A DNA stretch of 64,000 nt, taken from Catonia carolina (taxonomy: Eukaryota > Arthropoda > Insecta > Hemiptera > Achilidae). Below, piece after piece: positions 63,096 through 64,000 of this stretch. Each line of letters begins with the position of its first letter. Positions within the stretch are counted from its first letter, which is position 1. Below the pieces are notes generated by a model. It was not told the DNA's origin. It searched no databases and saw only the letters and a list, made by a program, of their open reading frames with translations. The translations under genes and the position numbers were made by a program. The stretch covers positions 84,889,969 to 84,953,968 of the forward strand of contig JAQMRL010000003.1 of assembly GCA_035578175.1 (NCBI GenBank), written 5' to 3'.

Positions 63096-63455
63096 GTTTA
63101 GGTCATCAGCCAAAAGGCTGGTTTGAACCTGTAGAGGTTTTACTACGTAAAACGAGGAGTGAGGTGGTTTACTATAGCCTTCCTCACTGAGTGGAAAAGT
63201 ACGCTTATCAGCATGTCAGGCCCTCTGAAAAGCATATACTTTCCACTCTGCAAATGACACTTCACTTCATTCATTACAGGGTCTGGCTGTAAAATGAAAT
63301 CCATTACTTTCAGACGAGATAACTCTGATTAGTGTCTTTTACAACTCTACCTCTTCTGTTCTTAAATGATTCAGTCATTTAATTAGTTGACCATGTGATA
63401 AGAAACAGAACAATTTATTTTAGCCCTGCAACTAACAGATGGAGTGTAAAATTAT
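63096..63455 (+). repeat. Family B repeat, copy
   Basis: AGGTCATCAGCCAAAAGGCT to CCCTGCAACTAACAGATGGA; the 3' end is lost into AT-rich sequence. Confidence 0.8.
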
Positions 63456-63559
63456 TTAAGTTAAATTATTCAAAATTATTTAAGATCTCATAAAAAAACA
63501 TCCATAAATGTCTCACAGCTGAATATTTAGGATTTATTCATTCTTTTCTATGTCTAACT

Positions 63560-63690
63560 GTTATGCACATTAAAGCTAATGCAGCTGTTGAAGACTGATG
63601 AATGAAAAAATACCAGACAAGACTGGTGGTAGAACTCCTGACATAAAAACTAGTGTACTAATCACTACACCATCAGTTTTACTTTACAGC
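63560..63690 (-). mobile_element. tRNA-derived SINE, degraded
   Basis: Plus strand shows GCTAATGCAGCTGTTGAAGA, TGAATGAAAAAATACCAGAC and AGTGTACTAATCACTACACC, the inverted tail-to-head order of other SINEs here. Confidence 0.5.
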
Positions 63691-64000
63691 AGAAAAGCAA
63701 TCTGAATTTAAAACAAAACATTCCTAAAAAAAACAAATATATTAAATGTACTACTTTTAACTGTTAAACAAATTGATAAGATATATTACTTTTCAGTTGC
63801 TTTTCTATAACCATGAATACCACCTTATCTTGTTGAAAAAGGAATTGGGAAATGAGGATGTTAAATACTTAAAGAGCCAATACCGGAAAATGAATTTGTT
63901 AATGGCAATGTTTAAGTGCGACATTACATGATACCCTTTTTCACTGTACTACATGTATTTTGTTAGACACCAATTTACATGTGAGTCAGCGTGAGCCAGG

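Overview
The window looks like a piece of a large, AT-rich insect nuclear genome. Evidence for this: two conserved animal housekeeping genes are split into short exons with GT..AG introns of up to about 13 kb, and nearly everything else is transposable-element debris (RTE, Jockey and CR1/L2-like LINEs, tRNA-derived SINEs, mariner/Tc1, PIF/Harbinger, piggyBac-like, pogo-like, Helitron-like, Penelope-like and LTR pieces). A hemimetabolous insect, possibly a hemipteran, is my guess; nothing in the sequence fixes the order.

Gene 1 (minus strand, 2100-23958) is the 5' part of adenylosuccinate synthetase (purine synthesis, IMP to AMP branch). Four coding exons carry the start codon, the GDEGKGK loop, the NAGHT catalytic histidine and the GTTKKGIGP loop. 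The rest of the gene lies beyond the left edge. Gene 2 (minus strand, 38386-54155) is the 3' two thirds of a SMARCC/Moira subunit of the SWI/SNF chromatin-remodelling complex. Eight exons encode an acidic linker, SWIRM domain, SANT domain, the conserved post-SANT block and the C-terminal coiled coil; the N-terminal exons lie upstream (right). Reading phases agree at every junction in both genes. The two are in the same orientation with about 14.4 kb of repeat-filled DNA between them, and there is no sign of functional linkage. A further single exon-like segment (62749-62841, minus) is not recognised.

Region by region: 1-2000 holds a foldback element split by a SINE, LINE debris and a compound microsatellite. 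2100-24000 is the ADSS locus, with introns full of nested elements: a Harbinger-type element at 4751, an endonuclease-tail LINE chimera at 6505, a foldback at 7250, RTE insertions with target duplications at 11491, 20096 and 21708, and a Tc1-type element inserted in a 0.95-kb repeat at 17339. 24000-38300 is intergenic with LINE, mariner, THAP and foldback remnants. 38300-54200 is the SMARCC locus, whose introns hold at least three TTAA-flanked piggyBac-like elements (two nested), a 1.6-kb TA-flanked element carrying unexplained GC-rich cargo inside a SINE-like repeat, a pogo-like element and a 586-bp near-complete palindrome. 54200-64000 holds more repeats, including a Penelope GIY-YIG remnant beside an LTR with internal tandem repeats, and a palindromic mariner inside a palindromic host element.

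The best candidates for something undescribed are: (1) a hammerhead-ribozyme-like core in the recurring foldback family, in a window that also holds a Penelope fragment; (2) the 43677-45290 element with long TIRs and non-transposase cargo; (3) a 0.95-kb repeat family with 13-bp TIRs present in at least eight pieces, one of which abuts the ADSS exon 2 splice acceptor; and (4) the palindromic mariner. No prokaryotic feature, CRISPR array or convincing functional tRNA gene was seen.
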